A stretch of DNA of 64,000 nt from Nesterenkonia marinintestina (GTDB taxonomy: Bacteria; Actinomycetota; Actinomycetes; Actinomycetales; Micrococcaceae). The notes under the pieces were generated by a model that did not search any database, had not been told where the DNA came from, and saw only the letters and a program-made list of their open reading frames with translations. The DNA is taken from the NCBI RefSeq assembly GCF_025420485.1, contig NZ_JAOEFD010000013.1:1-64000 (forward strand). The letters run 5' to 3'. The position numbers and the translations under genes were made by a program. Below are positions 34,461 to 42,744 of this stretch, piece by piece; the stretch's first letter is position 1; every line of letters starts with the position of its first letter.

Positions 34461-35234
34461 TCAGCCGGCGAGCGCCTCACGCACCCCGTGGGCCGTCGGG
34501 TTCGGCAGCACCGCGTCGGCGGCCTCACCCAGAGCCTCCAGGGTCGCCGCAGTGGGTGCGCCGATGGCCAGCACCCGGTGCGGCCGCAGCCGGGCGTCGC
34601 CGATCCCGGCCCACACCTCGGCGGCGGTCGAACTGGTGATGAGCACGACGTCCTCGGCTCGCAGGTCCTCGGGCCGCAGCGCGGCGCCGTCGTCGGGGAT
34701 CAGCCGCCGGTCCGGGCTCAGCCGCGCGGCCTCCGGTCCGCAGCGCGCCACCGTCCGATAGGCGGGGACGTGGTCTACGCTCCACCCCTGATCGGTGAGG
34801 CCGGAGGCGAGATCGCTGCGGGCCTGGAGCGACTGCGGCAGCAGCGCCCGGGCGCTCGTCCGCGGTGGCGGCAGCTCCCGCAGGATCCCGGCGGCCGAGG
34901 CCTCGGCCTTCGGACTCCAGGTCTCGGTGAGGCCGGTGAGGTCCTCCAGCGCCAGCGCCGTACCCGCTCCGGTGACGACGACCCGCGTCGTCGGATCCGC
35001 GGCACCGTCCCACCCGGCCCGGCACAGGGCGCGCACCGTGTTGGCGGAGGTGAGCAGCAGCACCTCGTAGCGGCCCTCCCGCAGGGCGACGAGCCCGCGG
35101 CGCAGCTCGGCGTCGTCCTCGAGCACACGCTGTTCGGTCAGCGGCATGTGGGCGACCTGGTGCCCGGCGTCGAGGAGCTGGACCTCCAGGCGTCCGGCCG
35201 CCGCGCCGTCACGGGTGACCACGATCCGTCCCAC
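34461..35234 (-). CDS. hemD: Uroporphyrinogen-III synthase
   Basis: The 257-residue product has the two-lobed HemD pattern, with [28 protein letters not shown] and [12 protein letters not shown] near the lobes and hinge, and [14 protein letters not shown] near the end. This family diverges strongly, and the place between hemC and hemB makes the call firm. It closes and flips ring D of hydroxymethylbilane. GTG 35234 is preceded by AGGAGGAGGG. Confidence 0.88.
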   Translation of the reverse strand: MGRIVVTRDGAAAGRLEVQLLDAGHQVAHMPLTEQRVLEDDAELRRGLVALREGRYEVLLLTSANTVRALCRAGWDGAADPTTRVVVTGAGTALALEDLTGLTETWSPKAEASAAGILRELPPPRTSARALLPQSLQARSDLASGLTDQGWSVDHVPAYRTVARCGPEAARLSPDRRLIPDDGAALRPEDLRAEDVVLITSSTAAEVWAGIGDARLRPHRVLAIGAPTAATLEALGEAADAVLPNPTAHGVREALAG

Positions 35235-35256
35235 AGTGCCCTCCTCCTGCGTGTCT

Positions 35257-35307
35257 GGTGTCGACGGCGGTCTCAGGTGTCGACGACGGTCTCAGGTGTC
35301 GACGACG
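35257..35307. repeat. 19-bp tandem repeat straddling the hemC stop codon
   Basis: Units at 35257-35275 and 35276-35294 differ at one base, and a partial third runs to 35307. The hemC stop codon at 35292-35294 is inside the repeat. The last residues of HemC (VVDT) are encoded by it. Confidence 0.75.
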
Positions 35308-36302
35308 TGGGCGAGCAGCCCGAAGTCCTCCGCCAGCAGCTGCTCGGCCACCGTGGCCCCCAGCTGGGCGGCCAGGGCGACGGCCGCGGCCCGCGGGGCC
35401 TCCGGTGTCATCTCCACACTCGCCTCGGCGGCCTGTGTGCGGGACCCGTCGGGCGCACAGACCTGGCTGTGCAGCCGCAGCACTCCCGCGACCTCGTCGA
35501 GCCTCGCCAGTCCGCCGATGGGAGCCGAACAGCCTGCGTTCAGGCGTGCGAGCATCGCCCGCTCGGCGGTGGTCTCCACGCGTGCGGCGAAGTCGTCGCA
35601 CCGTTCCAGCGCCGGACCGAGCGGGGCCTCCGGTCCGGCCTCGGCGGCGCGGACCTCCACGGCCAAGGCCCCCTGACCGGGCGCGGGGAGCATGACCTCG
35701 GGGTCGACGAGTTCGGAGATCTGTGCGTCCAGCCCCAGCCGCTGCAGGCCTGCGCCGGCGAGCACGACGGCGTCGAGGTCGCCGCGGGCGGCGTCCGGAG
35801 CCTGCGTCGAGGTCTCCGCGGCGTCCTCCCGCCCACGGACGCGGGCCAACCGGGTGCCGACGTTCCCGCGGATGTCTATGACCTCGAGGTCGGGGCGGGC
35901 GGCCAGCAGCTGTGCCCTCCGTCGGGGGGAGCCTGTCCCGACCTTAGCGCCCTGCGGCAGCCGGTCCAGGGGCAGGTCGCCCGCGGAGCAGAGCGCGTCG
36001 CGGACCTCGGCCCGGACCGGGACCGCGGCGACGGAGAGTCCCTCGAGGTCCTTGGCGGGCAGGTCCTTCAGGGAGTGCACGGCGACGTCGCAGCGTCCGT
36101 CGAACAGGGCGCTGCGCAGCGCGGCGGCGAAGACCCCGGTGCCGCCCAGCTGCGACAGCGGCCCGGTGAGCACGTCGCCCTCGGACCTGATAGTGATCAG
36201 CTCGAAGTCCGCCCCGGAGTAGGCCGCGAGCGCCTCGGCCGCGCCGGTGGTCTGGGTCAGGGCGAGCCGGCTGCCGCGGGTGCCGACGAGGAAGCTCTCC
36301 AT
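35292..36302 (-). CDS. hemC: Hydroxymethylbilane synthase (porphobilinogen deaminase)
   Basis: The 336-residue enzyme links four porphobilinogens. LVGTRGSRLALTQT starts the protein, VHSLKDLPAK holds the catalytic Asp/Lys region, GTGSPRRRAQLLA the Arg cluster, and LNAGCSAPIGG the Cys that carries the dipyrromethane cofactor. ATG 36302 shares one base with the cpfC stop (TGATG), so it is coupled to the upstream gene. The 3' end lies in a 19-bp tandem repeat. Confidence 0.96.
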   Translation of the reverse strand: MESFLVGTRGSRLALTQTTGAAEALAAYSGADFELITIRSEGDVLTGPLSQLGGTGVFAAALRSALFDGRCDVAVHSLKDLPAKDLEGLSVAAVPVRAEVRDALCSAGDLPLDRLPQGAKVGTGSPRRRAQLLAARPDLEVIDIRGNVGTRLARVRGREDAAETSTQAPDAARGDLDAVVLAGAGLQRLGLDAQISELVDPEVMLPAPGQGALAVEVRAAEAGPEAPLGPALERCDDFAARVETTAERAMLARLNAGCSAPIGGLARLDEVAGVLRLHSQVCAPDGSRTQAAEASVEMTPEAPRAAAVALAAQLGATVAEQLLAEDFGLLAHVVDT

Positions 36303-37558
36303 CAGCGCAGCGACTCCGGCGGGGTCACCTCGGCGTCCACCGCCGAGGTCGTCGGCTTGACGGTCCCGTCGCGCATGACCTTGGCGCAGCAGTTGGGCCG
36401 GCAGACGTCGAACCAGGGGCCCAGGTCCGTCATCCCGGCCCGCTCGGGCCGCTCATCGAGCTGGGCCAGCCGCTCGGAGACCATGTCCACCAGGCCGGCC
36501 ACGAAGTCGCGGTGGGTGCCCGGGGTGTCCGTCCGCACGAAGCGGATGCCCAGCTCCTCTGCGGTCTCGGCGGCCTCGGTGTCGAGGTCCCAGATGACCT
36601 CCATGTGGTCGGAGACGAAGCCAAGCGGCACCACGACGGCGGCCTCGACCCCGTCGTCGGTGACCTTCTGCTCCATGGCGTCGGAGATGTCGGGCTCGAG
36701 CCACGGCACCGAGGGCGGTCCGGAGCGCGACTGGTAGACCAGCGACCAGCCGACGTCGGAGCCCTCCTCGACCATGGCCATGAGCAGCTCGGCGACGGCC
36801 AGGTGCTGGGCGGAGTAGACGTCGGAGCCGTTCTGCTCCCCCGGCTCCGCACCGGTCTGCTCCCGCAGCGCCTCGGCCAGAGGACGAGGCCCGGCCGCGG
36901 CGGCGTCGGCGTCGGGGATGGAGTGGGTGGCGAAGAACACGTGGGTCTTCTCGGCACCGACGGCGGCGACCATCTCCCGCAGGGCCTCGCTCAGGCTGGG
37001 CAGGAAGGAGCGGACGAAGCCGGGGTGGTCGAAGTACTGGCGCAGCTTGTCCACGGCCAGCTCGTCCTCCAGCCCGGTCTCCCGCAGGGCGACGCCGAAG
37101 TCCTCGCGGTACTGCCGGCAGGAGGAGTAGCTGGAGTAGGCGGAGGTGGTCACCGCGAGCACGCGGCGATGCCCGTCCCGACGGATCTCCCTCAGGGTCT
37201 CCGGGATGTAGGGGCTCCAGTTGCGGTTGCCCCAGTAGACCGGCAGGTCGATCCCGCGGGCGGACAGCTCCGCCTCCAGGGCGGCCTTCAGCTGACGGTT
37301 CTGCTCGTTGATGGGGCTCACCCCGCCGTGGGCGCGGTAGTGGGTGGCGACCTCTTCGAGGCGTTCGTCGGGGATCCCGCGTCCGCGGGTGACGTTGCGC
37401 AGGAACGGAAGGACGTCGTCCTGCCCCTCGGGTCCGCCGAAGGAGGCCAGCAGCACCGCATCGTAGTGCTTCGGGGCCATCACGCCGTAGGCGTCGTAGT
37501 CGGGGCCGGGCTCGGCCTGAGCACCGGGGATCGGGTCGGTCGGGCTCTGGACGGTCAC
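36302..37558 (-). CDS. cpfC: Coproporphyrin III ferrochelatase
   Basis: The 418-residue protein has ferrochelatase features: LLASFGGPEGQDDVLPFL, YRAHGGVSPIN, ATHSIPDADA with the catalytic His, and VVVPLGFVSDHMEVIWDLD. A cysteine group CRPNCC near the C-terminus and Cys in SSCRQYRED match the [2Fe-2S] ligands of actinobacterial enzymes. It inserts iron into coproporphyrin III. Together with chdC and cgoX this shows the coproporphyrin-dependent route. GTG 37558 overlaps the chdC stop as GTGA. Confidence 0.94.
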   Translation of the reverse strand: MTVQSPTDPIPGAQAEPGPDYDAYGVMAPKHYDAVLLASFGGPEGQDDVLPFLRNVTRGRGIPDERLEEVATHYRAHGGVSPINEQNRQLKAALEAELSARGIDLPVYWGNRNWSPYIPETLREIRRDGHRRVLAVTTSAYSSYSSCRQYREDFGVALRETGLEDELAVDKLRQYFDHPGFVRSFLPSLSEALREMVAAVGAEKTHVFFATHSIPDADAAAAGPRPLAEALREQTGAEPGEQNGSDVYSAQHLAVAELLMAMVEEGSDVGWSLVYQSRSGPPSVPWLEPDISDAMEQKVTDDGVEAAVVVPLGFVSDHMEVIWDLDTEAAETAEELGIRFVRTDTPGTHRDFVAGLVDMVSERLAQLDERPERAGMTDLGPWFDVCRPNCCAKVMRDGTVKPTTSAVDAEVTPPESLR

Positions 37559-38271
37559 TGCAGCACCTCGGCGATCTCGGCCGCGGACTTCAGCCGCCGG
37601 CCGGTGTAGAAGGGGGTCTCGTCACGGACGTGGTAGCGGGCCTCGGACTCCCGGAGGCGGCGCATCATGTCCACCAGGTCGGTCAGCTCCGGGGCCTCCA
37701 GTGCGAGCATCCACTCCCAGTCGTTCAGGGCGAAGGCGCTGGTGGTGTTGGCCAGCACGGTGGGGTACTCCTGGCCGAGCTGTCCGTGGTGGCGCAGCAT
37801 CGCGCCGCGCTTGGCCGGGTCCATCAGGTACCAGTCGTAGGAGCGGTTGAACGGGTAGACCACCAGCCACTCCTCCGGGTCCGTGCCGAGGGCGAACGCC
37901 GGCACGTGGCGGGTGTTGAACTCGGCGGTGCGGTGGACGCCCATGGCCGAGAAGACGATGGTGGTCCCGGCCAGCAGACCGGTGCGGCGGAGCCGACGGA
38001 GCCCCGCCTGGAGGTCCTCGGCGGCGTGGCCGGTCAGCCACGTCATCACGTCGGCGTCGGCGCGCATCCCGGAGACGTCGTAGGTCCCGCGCAGGCTCAC
38101 GCCCTGGGACTCGAGCTCCTCGACGAGCTCCTCGAACTCGTCGAAGTCCGCCCGGTCCCACGCCCCGACGCCCTCTCCCGAGCGGGCGAAGACCGTGTAG
38201 AGGGTGTAGTAGTCCAGCCCCGACTCGTTGACCTCGTCGGCGGTGCGCGTGGCGGTGCTGCCGTAGCTCAT
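37555..38271 (-). CDS. chdC: Coproheme decarboxylase ChdC (HemQ)
   Basis: The 238-residue chlorite-dismutase-family protein converts coproheme to haem b with hydrogen peroxide. Tyrosines in VVYPFNRSYDWYLMD (138-152) include the reactive Tyr, and His161/162 in MLRHHGQ is the proximal iron ligand region. GGAGG lies five bases before ATG 38271. A TAGGCT -10 box and an inverted repeat upstream suggest its own regulated promoter inside the cluster. Confidence 0.95.
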   Translation of the reverse strand: MSYGSTATRTADEVNESGLDYYTLYTVFARSGEGVGAWDRADFDEFEELVEELESQGVSLRGTYDVSGMRADADVMTWLTGHAAEDLQAGLRRLRRTGLLAGTTIVFSAMGVHRTAEFNTRHVPAFALGTDPEEWLVVYPFNRSYDWYLMDPAKRGAMLRHHGQLGQEYPTVLANTTSAFALNDWEWMLALEAPELTDLVDMMRRLRESEARYHVRDETPFYTGRRLKSAAEIAEVLQ

Positions 38272-38320
38272 CGGATCCTCCGCGTTCGTCGTCGGCGGCC
38301 CGTCTTAGACCGCGGTGTCC

Positions 38321-38326
38321 AGCCTA
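38321..38326 (-). promoter_or_regulatory. -10 box of a chdC promoter
   Basis: TAGGCT on the minus strand sits 50 bases before the chdC ATG, in the only gap of about 100 bp within the leftward haem genes. Confidence 0.5.
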
Positions 38327-38357
38327 TCGCCGACGGTCGGCTCGGGTCGGCGGCTGC

Positions 38358-38374
38358 TTCTACATTGCGTAGAA
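38358..38374. promoter_or_regulatory. Inverted repeat, candidate operator of chdC
   Basis: TTCTAC and GTAGAA form a perfect 6-bp inverted repeat around five bases, two bases after the cgoX stop and about 32 bp upstream of the chdC -10 box. The related text TTCTACA recurs on the minus strand of the hemA-hemE promoter region (41044-41050). Confidence 0.45.
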
Positions 38375-38376
38375 CT

Positions 38377-39867
38377 TCAGGCGTCCCCCGCGAGCATCCG
38401 CGCCGCCGTCTTCCGTGCATCGGGGACCACCCGAGAGAGCCCGGTGCCGGCGAACCAGGTGCCGACGGCGTGCAGCCGTTCGCCGTGGGGTCCGCGGCGG
38501 GCGGCCAGTCGACTGCGCAGCCGGGCCGCGCGTCCGGCGTGCTCGGGCCCGGAGAGCGGGACGGCGCGGCGCCATCGGACCACGTCGGCGTGGGTGACCG
38601 TCTCACCAAGCCCGGGGAGACCGAAGAGCTCGGCCACGTCCTCGGATGCGGCGGCGATGAGCTCCTCGTCGGTGCTGCGGGCCCCGGTGCGCTCTCCTCT
38701 GCCCGTCGCGGAGTCGCCGACCCGTCCGTAGGAGAGGCGCACCAGGTGCCTCGACGGCCCGAAGGCCTCGGCCGCCCAGGCCCATTTGGCGGTCACGTGC
38801 GTCATCGCCTTGGCCGCGACCGAGTCGACGGCCGGAGAGACGAGCATCCCCGTGCCGCGGGGAGCGGAATCGAGCGCCGGCGACTCCAGGACCATCGTCA
38901 CCAGGGCGACCCCCGGCCCGAGGGCCTCCTCGGGGTCGTTCATCGGCCGGTCAGGCGACCCGCCGACTGACCCGTCGGTCCACGACAACCCGGCCAGTCG
39001 CGCCGCCTCAGGTCCGTCGACAGCGAGCACGATGTCATCGACCTCGGAGTCGTCACCTGTCACATCCGTCAGCGCTCGGACCCATGTGTCGGTACGGACG
39101 CTCACGCCCAGCTGGGCCAGTCGGTCGAGCAGGGCGCCGATCACCCCGTGCATCCCTCCCCGCAGGGAGCGGACCGCCGAACCGGCGGGGGCCTGGGCCC
39201 GACGGGCGGCCACCGCCCGGGCCAGCGAGCCCTCCCGGAGCATCAGGGAGACGAGTCCGGGGGCGACGGCCTCCACGTCGAGGTCGTCGGCGGCCGCCGA
39301 GTGCACGCCCGAGACGATCGGAGTCACCAGACGGTCGACGACGTCGGGGCCCATCCGGTCCGCCACGAGTTCGGCGAGGCTGATGCGGTCCTGACCGGCA
39401 CCGACCGCCTCCCAGCGCTCCCTCCACTGCTCGGGCGACGACACCAGGTCCTCCGCGGCCCGCGCCGCCGCAGCCTCTCCGAGGAGCGCGACGACGTCGT
39501 CGGCGGTGGGATCGCCGGGGATGCCCAGCAGGCCGGTGGCCGGCAGCGGTGCGGCCAGCTCCGGGAGCTGCAGCCAGGCGCCGGCCGGGTTCGGAGTCAC
39601 CAGACGATCGGCGAGGCCCAGCTCGTCGATCAGCCGCGCCACCGCCTCGGACTGGACGGCGAACGCCTCAGCACCGGCATCGGTGGGCAGCCCTCCGCGG
39701 TCCCGGGACGCGAGGGCTCCTCCGCAGGCCTCCTCGGCCTCGACGACGGTCACCTCGGCGCCGCCGACGGCGAGGTCGTAGGCGCACAGCAGCCCGGCGA
39801 CTCCCCCACCGACCACCAGCACCCGGCGGGCGGGATCCGCCGCGGAGCCCCCGTGCCCCCGGCCCAC
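38377..39867 (-). CDS. cgoX: Coproporphyrinogen III oxidase, FAD-dependent (HemY type)
   Basis: The 496-residue flavoprotein starts with the FAD fold VLVVGGGVAGLLCAYDLA and EA at the strand-2 end, and has the HemG/HemY-type VTPIVSGVHSAAADDLDVEA and LRGGMHGVIGALLDRL segments. In this route it oxidises coproporphyrinogen III to coproporphyrin III. GTG 39867 begins two bases after the hemE stop, with GGAG eight bases upstream. Residues before the FAD motif are short and Gly rich. Confidence 0.92.
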   Translation of the reverse strand: MGRGHGGSAADPARRVLVVGGGVAGLLCAYDLAVGGAEVTVVEAEEACGGALASRDRGGLPTDAGAEAFAVQSEAVARLIDELGLADRLVTPNPAGAWLQLPELAAPLPATGLLGIPGDPTADDVVALLGEAAAARAAEDLVSSPEQWRERWEAVGAGQDRISLAELVADRMGPDVVDRLVTPIVSGVHSAAADDLDVEAVAPGLVSLMLREGSLARAVAARRAQAPAGSAVRSLRGGMHGVIGALLDRLAQLGVSVRTDTWVRALTDVTGDDSEVDDIVLAVDGPEAARLAGLSWTDGSVGGSPDRPMNDPEEALGPGVALVTMVLESPALDSAPRGTGMLVSPAVDSVAAKAMTHVTAKWAWAAEAFGPSRHLVRLSYGRVGDSATGRGERTGARSTDEELIAAASEDVAELFGLPGLGETVTHADVVRWRRAVPLSGPEHAGRAARLRSRLAARRGPHGERLHAVGTWFAGTGLSRVVPDARKTAARMLAGDA

Positions 39868-39869
39868 CG

Positions 39870-41012
39870 TCAGGACTCCGCGCTGGGATCTTCGGCGGTC
39901 GGATCAGCAGGGCTGATCGAGTGGATGAGCTCCACCACTCGGGTGAGGACCTCCGGGTCCGCACTCGGCGGCACCCCGTGGCCCAGGTTCAGCACGTGGC
40001 CCGCGGCCCCCGAGCCGCCCTCGACGACCCGGCGCACGTGGTCCTCCAGCACCGAGGGGTCGGCGTCGAGCAGGGCCGGGTCGATGTTCCCCTGCAGCGG
40101 GGTCTCGGGTCCGAGGCGGCGGGTCGCCTCCGACAGCTCGATGCGGTAGTCGATGCCCAGCACGTCGGCTCCGGCCGAGCGCATCAGATCCAGGATCTCG
40201 CCCGTGCCGGTGCCGAAGTGCACCAGCGGAGCGCCCAGTCCGGCGACATGGTCGAACGCGGCCGCCGAATGCTGGTGCACGTGGTCGGCGTAGTCCGTGC
40301 GGCCGAGCGAACCCGCCCAGGAGTCGAAGAGCTGGGCCGCCGAGGCGCCGGCCTCGAGCTGGGCCCGCATGAACCGGCCCGAGACGTCGGCGGCCCAGGA
40401 GGCCAGCGCATGCCAGGTGTCCGGCTCGGCGTGCATCATGGTGCGCGGCCCCAGGTGGTCCCGCGACGGACGTCCCTCCACCATGTAGGCGGCGAGGGTG
40501 AACGGCGCGCCGGCGAAGCCGATCAGCGGCGTGCTGCCCAGCTGCTCGACCGTGCGTCCCACGGCCTCGGCGATGGGGGCGAAGGCGTCGTCGTCGAGCT
40601 CCGGCAGCGCCTCGACATCGGACCGAGAGCGCACCGGCGACCCCAGGACCGGGCCCACGTTGGGCACGATCTCCACGTCGACGCCGGCCAGTCGCAGCGG
40701 GATGACGATGTCGGAGAAGAAGATGGCGGCGTCGACGTCGTGGCGCCGCACCGGCTGCATGGTGATCTCGGAGGCCATCTCCGGGTCCAGGCAGGCGTCG
40801 AGCATCGAGGTGCCCTCACGCAGGCGGCGGTACTCCGGCAGCGAACGGCCGGCCTGCCGCATGAACCACACCGGTCGGCGGCTCGGCGCCGCCGGCGCTC
40901 CGGAGGAGTCCCGGGAGCCGCGGTACTGGTTCAGCAGCGCGGAGTCGGCGGTCCTCCCCGATCTCAGCGGATGATCTGCGGGCAGGGTGGTCTCAGCCGT
41001 CGAAGATGCCAT
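39870..41012 (-). CDS. hemE: Uroporphyrinogen decarboxylase
   Basis: The 380-residue enzyme has the signatures PVWFMRQAGRSLPEYR, FFSDIVIPLRLAGVDVE, GFAGAPFTLAAYMVEG and HFGTGTGEILDLM, with the catalytic Asp in the second. It decarboxylates the four acetate side chains. It is the first leftward haem gene. A CAGAAT box leaves six bases before ATG 41012, which suggests a leaderless start from the shared divergent region with hemA. Confidence 0.96.
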   Translation of the reverse strand: MASSTAETTLPADHPLRSGRTADSALLNQYRGSRDSSGAPAAPSRRPVWFMRQAGRSLPEYRRLREGTSMLDACLDPEMASEITMQPVRRHDVDAAIFFSDIVIPLRLAGVDVEIVPNVGPVLGSPVRSRSDVEALPELDDDAFAPIAEAVGRTVEQLGSTPLIGFAGAPFTLAAYMVEGRPSRDHLGPRTMMHAEPDTWHALASWAADVSGRFMRAQLEAGASAAQLFDSWAGSLGRTDYADHVHQHSAAAFDHVAGLGAPLVHFGTGTGEILDLMRSAGADVLGIDYRIELSEATRRLGPETPLQGNIDPALLDADPSVLEDHVRRVVEGGSGAAGHVLNLGHGVPPSADPEVLTRVVELIHSISPADPTAEDPSAES

Positions 41013-41018
41013 GCCACG

Positions 41019-41050
41019 ATTCTGCCTGCTCGCTCGACAAGTTGTAGAAT
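41019..41050. promoter_or_regulatory. Overlapping divergent promoters of hemE and hemA
   Basis: The 48-bp gap holds CAGAAT on the minus strand (41024-41019, hemE) and TAGAAT on the plus strand (41045-41050, ten bases before the hemA GTG). The boxes are so close that the two polymerases would interfere, linking the first step of the pathway to the rest. Confidence 0.5.
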
Positions 41051-41060
41051 CGGCATCGTC

Positions 41061-42518
41061 GTGGCACTTTTCTCACTGGTGGCAACCCACGCCGACCTCG
41101 ATCTCGAGACGCTCGGCCGGATGAGTTCAGGAGCGGCCGACGTGGCCGGCTCCGTAGACCTGCCTGCCGTCACGCTGGCGACCTGCAACCGCCTGGAGAT
41201 CTACGCGGAGACCGCCACCGAGGACCCGGCCGAGATCGACGCGGCCCGCACCCGTCTGCTCGACGCCGTGGCCCGGGAGTCGGAGCTCACCCACGACGTC
41301 ATCGCCTCCTCCTTCCGCACACTGTCCGAGGACGAGGCCGTCACCCACCTCTTCGAGGTCGGCGCGGGCCTCGACTCCGCCGTCGTCGGCGAGCGTGAGA
41401 TCGCCGGCCAAGTGCGCCGCTCACTGACGGAGGCCCAGAGCGCCGGCACCGCCTCGGGCACCCTGACCAAGCTGTTCGAGTCCGCCACCCGCACGGCCAA
41501 GGAGGTCGGGACCCGCACCGCGCTGGGCTCCCGGGGACGCTCCATCGTGTCCGTGGCCCTCGACGTCGCCGGAGACATGCACCCGGACCCGGCCGCGTTC
41601 TACCGCGACGCCTCGGTGGTGCTGGTGGGCACCGGCGCCTACGCCGGCACCTCCCTGGTCCAGCTGCACGAGCGCGGCGTGCGCGACATCGGCGTGTTCT
41701 CCGGATCCGGGCGTGCCGAGCAGTTCGTCGCCGAGCGCGGCGGCGCCGCCGCACTGCGGATGGAGGACCTCTCGGAGGCCTTCGCCCGCGCCGACGTCGT
41801 CATCGGATGCTCCGGCGGCAGCCGGCGGATCAGCGCCCGTGAGATGAGCACCCTCACCGGGATCCGACCCGGACAGGACCCGACCCGCGAGCTGACGGTC
41901 ATCGACCTGGCCCTCTCCCACGACTTCACCCCGGACGTCGCCGACCTTCCCGGGGTCGAGCTCATCACCCTGGAGTCGGTGAAGGTCGCCGCCCCCGACG
42001 AGGCCCAGGCCTCGCTGGAGCAGGCCCGCGAAGTGGTGCGCGCCGCCGTCGGCGAGTACCAGGCCGAACGGGCCGCCCGCAGCGCCGACGACGCGATCGT
42101 CGCCCTGCGCAGGCACACCCTCTCGCTGCTGGACGACGAGATGGAGCGCATCCGCGCCCAGCACGGCTGCACCGCGGCCTCCCAAGAGGTGGAGTTCGCC
42201 GTGCGCCGTCTGGTGCGGAAGCTGCTGCACACTCCGACGGTGCGTGCTCGGGAGCTGGCCGCCGACGGCCGCGGTCAGGACTATGTGCGGGCACTGGAGG
42301 ACGTCTTCGGACTCGAGGTCACGCCTCGGGAGAAGCCGGAGCGCTCGGCTCCGGCCAAGCGCCGCCGCCTCGAGGAGTTCGACGCCGCGGAGCTCGCCCA
42401 GATGGCGGCCTACCTGCAGCAGGTGCCCGACGGCGGGTTCTGCCGGCACCACAGCACCGGCGAGTTCCGGGTCGAGCGGCTCGACGTCGCCCGCGGCCTG
42501 GGCCGCCGCGCCTCCTGA
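41061..42518 (+). CDS. hemA: Glutamyl-tRNA reductase
   Basis: The 485-residue enzyme has the catalytic Cys in TCNRLEIYAE (about 43-52), the E-x-I-x-GQVR-type motif GEREIAGQVR, and the NADPH-binding segment VVLVGTGAYAGTS. It makes glutamate-1-semialdehyde, the committed step. GTG 41061 is the first start codon after the TAGAAT box. A C-terminal stretch of about 50 residues beyond the dimerisation domain contains GGFCRHHSTGEF (Cys461, His463, His464); this end is unfamiliar to me. Confidence 0.95.
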   Translation: MALFSLVATHADLDLETLGRMSSGAADVAGSVDLPAVTLATCNRLEIYAETATEDPAEIDAARTRLLDAVARESELTHDVIASSFRTLSEDEAVTHLFEVGAGLDSAVVGEREIAGQVRRSLTEAQSAGTASGTLTKLFESATRTAKEVGTRTALGSRGRSIVSVALDVAGDMHPDPAAFYRDASVVLVGTGAYAGTSLVQLHERGVRDIGVFSGSGRAEQFVAERGGAAALRMEDLSEAFARADVVIGCSGGSRRISAREMSTLTGIRPGQDPTRELTVIDLALSHDFTPDVADLPGVELITLESVKVAAPDEAQASLEQAREVVRAAVGEYQAERAARSADDAIVALRRHTLSLLDDEMERIRAQHGCTAASQEVEFAVRRLVRKLLHTPTVRARELAADGRGQDYVRALEDVFGLEVTPREKPERSAPAKRRRLEEFDAAELAQMAAYLQQVPDGGFCRHHSTGEFRVERLDVARGLGRRAS

Positions 42519-42600
42519 GCCCGGTCTCACCGCTCCCCTTCCCCGCTTCCCCGCGCCTCTCCGGTCTCCCCTCCCTGCCACCCGTCTCGACCCCCCTTCA

Positions 42601-42672
42601 CGATGACTCTGGAGTTCGTGCTGCTCTGAGCCCGATTCGGGCGTCAGAACGACACGAACTCCAGAGTCATCG
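42601..42672. terminator. Long inverted repeat between converging genes
   Basis: Arms 42601-42620 and 42653-42672 are perfectly complementary over 20 bp, and the 32-base centre forms a further hairpin of 11 bp with one bulge. It lies 82 bp after hemA and 72 bp before the end of the ABC binding-protein gene, so it could end transcription both ways. Its length and perfection also fit a repeated REP/MITE-like element. The preceding 80 bases (42519-42600) are a C/T-rich tract. Confidence 0.75.
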
Positions 42673-42717
42673 GTGGGGTGGGGCGGTTCGGGTGGGGCGG
42701 CTCGGGTGGGGGCAGGA
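42671..42717 (+). other. G-run tract, possible G-quadruplex
   Basis: At least five runs of three to five G occur on the plus strand with short spacers. The tract starts directly at the end of the long inverted repeat and ends 28 bp before the stop of the leftward ABC gene. Confidence 0.45.
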
Positions 42718-42744
42718 CCGGGCGGCCGAGCGGGGAGCGTGCCC

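Noticed and set aside
32004..42518. Protoporphyrin-dependent haem route
   Set aside because: ChdC is present, the ferrochelatase has actinobacterial Fe-S cysteines and the oxidase is the HemY type, which together point to the coproporphyrin route.
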